This document shows positions 60,932 to 64,000 of a DNA stretch of 64,000 nucleotides, one piece after another. Both the position numbers and the translations under genes were made by a program. The stretch covers positions 62,001-126,000 of the forward strand of contig JAXLRE010000002.1 of the NCBI GenBank assembly GCA_046331265.1, given 5' to 3'. Origin of the DNA: JAGPDB01 sp046331265 (GTDB taxonomy: Bacteria > Actinomycetota > Acidimicrobiia > IMCC26256 > JAGPDB01). Below the pieces are notes generated by a model. That model searched no databases. It was given only the letters and a program-made list of their open reading frames with translations, and was not told where the DNA came from. Positions within the stretch are counted from its first letter, which is position 1; every line of letters starts with the position of its first letter.

Positions 60932-62197
60932 ATGGATCGCTTGATCGTAAATCCTTGTACAAAACCACTATCTGGCACTGTTCAGGTGTCTGGCATGACA
61001 AAAAATGCTGGACTAAAACAAATGGCTGCATCTCTTTTGTGTAAGGGTAAATCTACTTTAACAAATATGACTTCTGTCGCAGATTTGTCGACGATGTGTG
61101 AGTTGCTTGAATCTATAGGCGTTAAGGTAACTAAAGAAGATGACTTAACTTACTCAATGGATTCTTCAAACGATTTAAAACCTGAAGCACCATACGAACT
61201 GGTTTCAAAGATGCGTGCTTCGATAAATGTTCTTTCACCTCTTTTAGCACGTGTAGGCCATGCGAAGGTTTCGCTTCCTGGTGGTGACAACATTGGTGTT
61301 CGTAAATTAGATATGCATTTTAAAGCATTGGAAAAAATGGGTGTAACTTTTGATTTAGATCACGGTTATATTCAAGCTCGTGCAGACAAACTTATTGGGG
61401 CCCGAATAGTTTTAGAATTTCCATCTGTTGGTGCAACAGAAAATATTATTACTGCAGGAGTATTAGCTGACGGGCAAACAGTAATTGAAAATGCTGCACG
61501 CGAACCAGAAGTTAGAGACTTATGTAATTTCTTAACCAAAATGGGCGCTGATATTAATGGTACAGGTACATCAACAATAACTATTAATGGTGTTAAGGAA
61601 TTAACTCCAACATCGCACGCAATAGTAGGGGACAGGATCGAAGCTGGAACCCTGCTGATTGCTTGTGGAATTGTTGGAGGGGAAATTACGTTAGAAGGTA
61701 TATCGGTATCTGACCTTGAAATGGTTGTGTTAAAGCTTGGTGATATGGGCATGAAAGTTTCTCCTACAAGAAATGGAATTTGGGCTATGGCTCAGACGCC
61801 ACTTCATTGTGTAGATATCTCTACTTTGCCTTATCCCGGTTTTGCTACAGATTATATGCCTATGGCTATTGCGCTTTTAACTACATGTGAAGGAACAAGT
61901 ATTGTCACAGAAAATATTTATGACAACCGTTTCGGTTTCACAGATGAATTAATCCGCATGGGTGCAGACATAAGAACCGAAGGTCGTCATTGTGTTATTC
62001 GTGGGGTCGAAAAATTAAGTGGTACACAAGTGCGGGCAAATGATGTGCGTGCTGGCGCTGCTTTGGCTTTGGCTGGGTTAGCAGCTACTGGTACGACAAC
62101 GATTCATGAAACTTTGCATGTAAGACGTGGATATCATGATCTTGCAAAGAGTCTCACCAAATTAGGTGCAGACGTGAGTTGGGAAGCAGACGAATAA
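60932..62197 (+). CDS. murA: UDP-N-acetylglucosamine 1-carboxyvinyltransferase
   Basis: First committed step of peptidoglycan synthesis: adds enolpyruvate to UDP-GlcNAc. 421 aa with the two-domain EPSP-synthase fold. KNAGL near residue 24 binds UDP-GlcNAc, and SVGATENIITAGVLADG lies near residue 168. The catalytic-loop Cys of most MurA is Asp here (PGGDNIG, residue 119), as in mycobacteria, which predicts fosfomycin insensitivity. Presence after atp genes is typical of actinobacteria. Start probably leaderless. Confidence 0.93.
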   Translation: MDRLIVNPCTKPLSGTVQVSGMTKNAGLKQMAASLLCKGKSTLTNMTSVADLSTMCELLESIGVKVTKEDDLTYSMDSSNDLKPEAPYELVSKMRASINVLSPLLARVGHAKVSLPGGDNIGVRKLDMHFKALEKMGVTFDLDHGYIQARADKLIGARIVLEFPSVGATENIITAGVLADGQTVIENAAREPEVRDLCNFLTKMGADINGTGTSTITINGVKELTPTSHAIVGDRIEAGTLLIACGIVGGEITLEGISVSDLEMVVLKLGDMGMKVSPTRNGIWAMAQTPLHCVDISTLPYPGFATDYMPMAIALLTTCEGTSIVTENIYDNRFGFTDELIRMGADIRTEGRHCVIRGVEKLSGTQVRANDVRAGAALALAGLAATGTTTIHETLHVRRGYHDLAKSLTKLGADVSWEADE

Positions 62198-62233
62198 AAG
62201 TTATAATTATTATTAACAAAAAGGTTGTGCAAA

Positions 62234-62530
62234 ATGGAAGAAAACGTAACAGAAACAAATATTGATGCTGGCGCGCAAAAAGCTGGTGTGCTCGCTGCTC
62301 TAGAAGTAATCCGTCCAGCGCTGCAAAGCGATGGTGGAGATATAGAGTTCAGATCAATTGACGATGAAGGTTTTGTACATGTTGTTTTAACTGGTGCTTG
62401 TGGATCATGTTCAGTATCCACCATGACTCTAAAAGCTGGCGTCGAGCGTATCGTTATGGACAGAGTACCTGGTATAAATGGTGTTGTTAACGATGCTGAA
62501 ATCGAGCCCGAAGTCGCTCATAACCACTAG
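62234..62530 (+). CDS. NifU C-terminal (Nfu)-type iron-sulfur scaffold protein
   Basis: A 98-aa protein made of the Nfu domain: VLAALEVIRPALQSDGGDIEF followed by the cluster-binding CGSCSVST (CxxC, about residues 58-61). It carries or transfers Fe-S clusters. ATG 62234 has AAGG at suitable distance; an in-frame TTG at 62225 is less likely. It stands 36 bases after murA and before a strong hairpin. Confidence 0.88.
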   Translation: MEENVTETNIDAGAQKAGVLAALEVIRPALQSDGGDIEFRSIDDEGFVHVVLTGACGSCSVSTMTLKAGVERIVMDRVPGINGVVNDAEIEPEVAHNH

Positions 62531-62538
62531 TTCGCGCC

Positions 62539-62587
62539 GCGTTGGGTGCGGAATACACTAATAGTTAGTGCTTTCCGCACCCAACGC
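62539..62587 (+). terminator. 49-nt near-perfect hairpin after the Nfu gene
   Basis: Outer stem 15 bp perfect (GCGTTGGGTGCGGAA / TTCCGCACCCAACGC), a 2x2 mismatch, then inner stem CACTAA / TTAGTG with loop TAG. No T-run follows. Its outer GTTGGGT recalls the 51-bp repeat family. It may be a terminator or mRNA 3' stabiliser. Confidence 0.6.
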
Positions 62588-62672
62588 ATGTAAAAGTGGA
62601 GTGGAAATACTTCCATTGTCTTGTTGTATCACCTATTATTTCGACATACATACAACTTGACAAGGAGTCCTA

Positions 62673-63365
62673 ATGACTGTTCCTCCACCACCTGGTGGCA
62701 CACCGCCACCACCACCAATGCCACCACAAAACCCTGGCATGCCGCCAATGCCTCCATCTCCGGCATCTGGTCAATCTAATACTCCAGCTTTAATAGCAAT
62801 GATATTGGGTATTATCAGTTTGTGCGGTGGAATGCTTACAGGTATTCCTGCTGTAATTCTTGGTTTTGTCGGTAAGAAGAAAGCTAATGAGCTAAATGGT
62901 CAAGGTAATGGACAAGCTATTACAGGTATTGTTTTAGGTTTCATTGGTATTGCATTAAGCATACTTTGGATCATTCTTCTTATTGCTGGCGCTTTTGCTG
63001 CAGACTCAACAACAAATAGTTTGCAAAAATCAATTGAAAAGTCAACTAAGAAATACAATGAGCAAACAGCACGTAATGGAAAAGTCGCTAGTAGAAGCGA
63101 TTTTGACGTTACAGGTGCTGAAGTTCAAGTTGAATCATACGGTTCAGTTACATACAAAGCATTCATCACTAACACTGCATCTTTTGAAACTGGATACAAA
63201 ATTGATGTGAAATGTGAAGGTGATAAAGGTGACTTGAAAACTCAAACCACTTACGCTTATTCACTAAAGCCTGATGATAAAGAAAGCTTTAACGCTTACT
63301 TCTACTTCGATCAAGATACAACGTCTGCGAACTGTGAAGTTACAAGCGTAGAATATAGTTATTAA
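62673..63365 (+). CDS. DUF4190-type membrane protein with Pro-rich N terminus
   Basis: A 230-aa protein. Pro/Gly-rich N terminus (about 1-38), two hydrophobic helices (about 45-68 and 88-110) with LGFVGKKKANE between, the DUF4190 pattern. An extracytoplasmic domain follows (about 112-230) with two Cys. Such proteins are common in actinobacteria; function unknown. AAGGAG ribosome binding site. Confidence 0.8.
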   Translation: MTVPPPPGGTPPPPPMPPQNPGMPPMPPSPASGQSNTPALIAMILGIISLCGGMLTGIPAVILGFVGKKKANELNGQGNGQAITGIVLGFIGIALSILWIILLIAGAFAADSTTNSLQKSIEKSTKKYNEQTARNGKVASRSDFDVTGAEVQVESYGSVTYKAFITNTASFETGYKIDVKCEGDKGDLKTQTTYAYSLKPDDKESFNAYFYFDQDTTSANCEVTSVEYSY

Positions 63366-63386
63366 AACTAATTCATAAAGTTATTT

Positions 63387-63414
63387 AAAGAGGGGGCTTA
63401 TGCTCCCTCTTTTT
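63387..63414. terminator. convergent intrinsic terminator
   Basis: Stem AAAGAGGGGGC / GCTCCCTCTTT (11 bp, one G-T wobble), loop TTAT, ending in a T-run on the plus strand. It overlaps the last codons of the convergent carboxylase gene. Confidence 0.85.
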
Positions 63415-64000
63415 CTATTACAACTAAGGTATCTCCAGCTCCTACTAAGTCACCCGTTGATACAGTTAAATCTTTTATGACACCATCAATAGGTGCTTTT
63501 ATTTGGTTCTCCATTTTCATTGCTTCAAGTATGCAAAGGGTGCTTCCTTTTTCAACTTTGTCACCAATAGAACAGTTAATAGAAATAATTGTTCCTTGCA
63601 TTGGAGCAGTAACAGACCCAGAGCTCGCTGCACCTCCAGAAGATGCCTTTGCTTTGCTGGACTTTTGTTTTTTCTTCGGAGCACTGACTTGCATTTCTGG
63701 TAGATACATTTTTACACTGAAGCGCTTACCGTTAACTTCTACAGGAAATTCTTGTGGTTCTAAATTGTTTGAAGCAGACGCTTGAGATGCTTCATCTTCA
63801 GATTCATCAGCCCATAAACTCGGATCCAAATTATCTTCTACCCATCTTGTGTGATGTGTCCCTATAGAAAATGCACCATGTTTGAGCATTTCTTTTTGTG
63901 CGCCCAGAGTGTGATGCAGTCCTTCAATTTTTGTCTCATCTATAGCTCTTATAAGTCTTGCAATTGCTTCATCTCGCGTAGGTGCCCACACAATTAATTT
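63398..64000 (-). CDS. acetyl/propionyl-CoA carboxylase alpha subunit, C-terminal part (gene continues past the window)
   Basis: The frame is open to the window edge, so the N-terminal biotin carboxylase domain lies outside. Visible are the end of the carboxylase domain (RDEAIARLIRAIDETKIEG), a linker rich in Ser/Lys/Ala, and a C-terminal biotinyl domain with the biotin-lysine motif EAMKMENQI about 35 residues before the end. It corresponds to AccA3/PccA-type fused alpha subunits of actinobacteria, which carboxylate acyl-CoA for fatty acid and odd-chain metabolism. Confidence 0.9.
   Translation of the reverse strand, partial: KLIVWAPTRDEAIARLIRAIDETKIEGLHHTLGAQKEMLKHGAFSIGTHHTRWVEDNLDPSLWADESEDEASQASASNNLEPQEFPVEVNGKRFSVKMYLPEMQVSAPKKKQKSSKAKASSGGAASSGSVTAPMQGTIISINCSIGDKVEKGSTLCILEAMKMENQIKAPIDGVIKDLTVSTGDLVGAGDTLVVIEKEGA

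Overview
The window is an AT-rich bacterial chromosome segment that I read as Actinomycetota. The evidence is the gene order rho - DUF1385 - prfA - prmC - wecA - atpI/atpB-E-F-H-A-G-D-C, with hom/thrC on the left and murA on the right. Further support comes from a MurA with Asp instead of Cys in the catalytic loop, two surface proteins with LAXTG (class E sortase type) anchors, and Thr-rich linkers. The AT richness points to a low-GC, probably uncultivated aquatic lineage (Acidimicrobiia-like or similar). That placement is inference. I saw no rRNA, tRNA, IS element, prophage or CRISPR array.

Layout. 1-5.5 kb: the end of an unrecognised gene, then hom, a CoiA-like gene and thrC. 5.5-10.7 kb: a giant GLUG/fibronectin-III surface protein on the minus strand. 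10.9-34.9 kb: a surface-glycan island. It contains glucose-1-phosphate cytidylyltransferase, sugar epimerases, two tandem sugar C-methyltransferases, an oxidoreductase, many glycosyltransferases, an asparagine synthase, a PIG-L deacetylase, a Wzx-like flippase, an initiating sugar-phosphate transferase, a Wzy-like polymerase, a Wzz-like protein and two paralogous beta-helix proteins. 35-49.8 kb: an SDR, rho, DUF1385, two LAXTG surface proteins, prfA, prmC, DUF983, wecA, an ABC exporter and a PIG-V-like mannosyltransferase. 49.9-57.4 kb: a complete F1Fo ATP synthase operon. 57.4-64 kb: small hypotheticals, glpX, murA, a NifU-C protein, a DUF4190 protein and the 3' part of a biotin-dependent carboxylase alpha subunit.

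How the parts fit. The glycan island looks like a Wzx/Wzy-type pathway on an undecaprenyl carrier. It sits between thrC and rho, which are normally close in actinobacteria, so it looks like an accessory block in a conserved neighbourhood. A short sequence element (core TGTCC.ATAT) lies upstream of four envelope transcription units and may link their expression.

Most notable observations: (1) prmC, encoding the release-factor methyltransferase, is intact except for one in-frame TGA at a position where actinobacterial homologues usually have Cys. (2) A 51-bp element occurs three times identically and can fold into two mutually exclusive hairpins; a related fourth copy forms a terminator. (3) A promoter-to-terminator unit of about 110 nt encodes a candidate structured small RNA. 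(4) Several genes have a -10-like hexamer exactly 6 nt before the start codon, which suggests leaderless transcripts.
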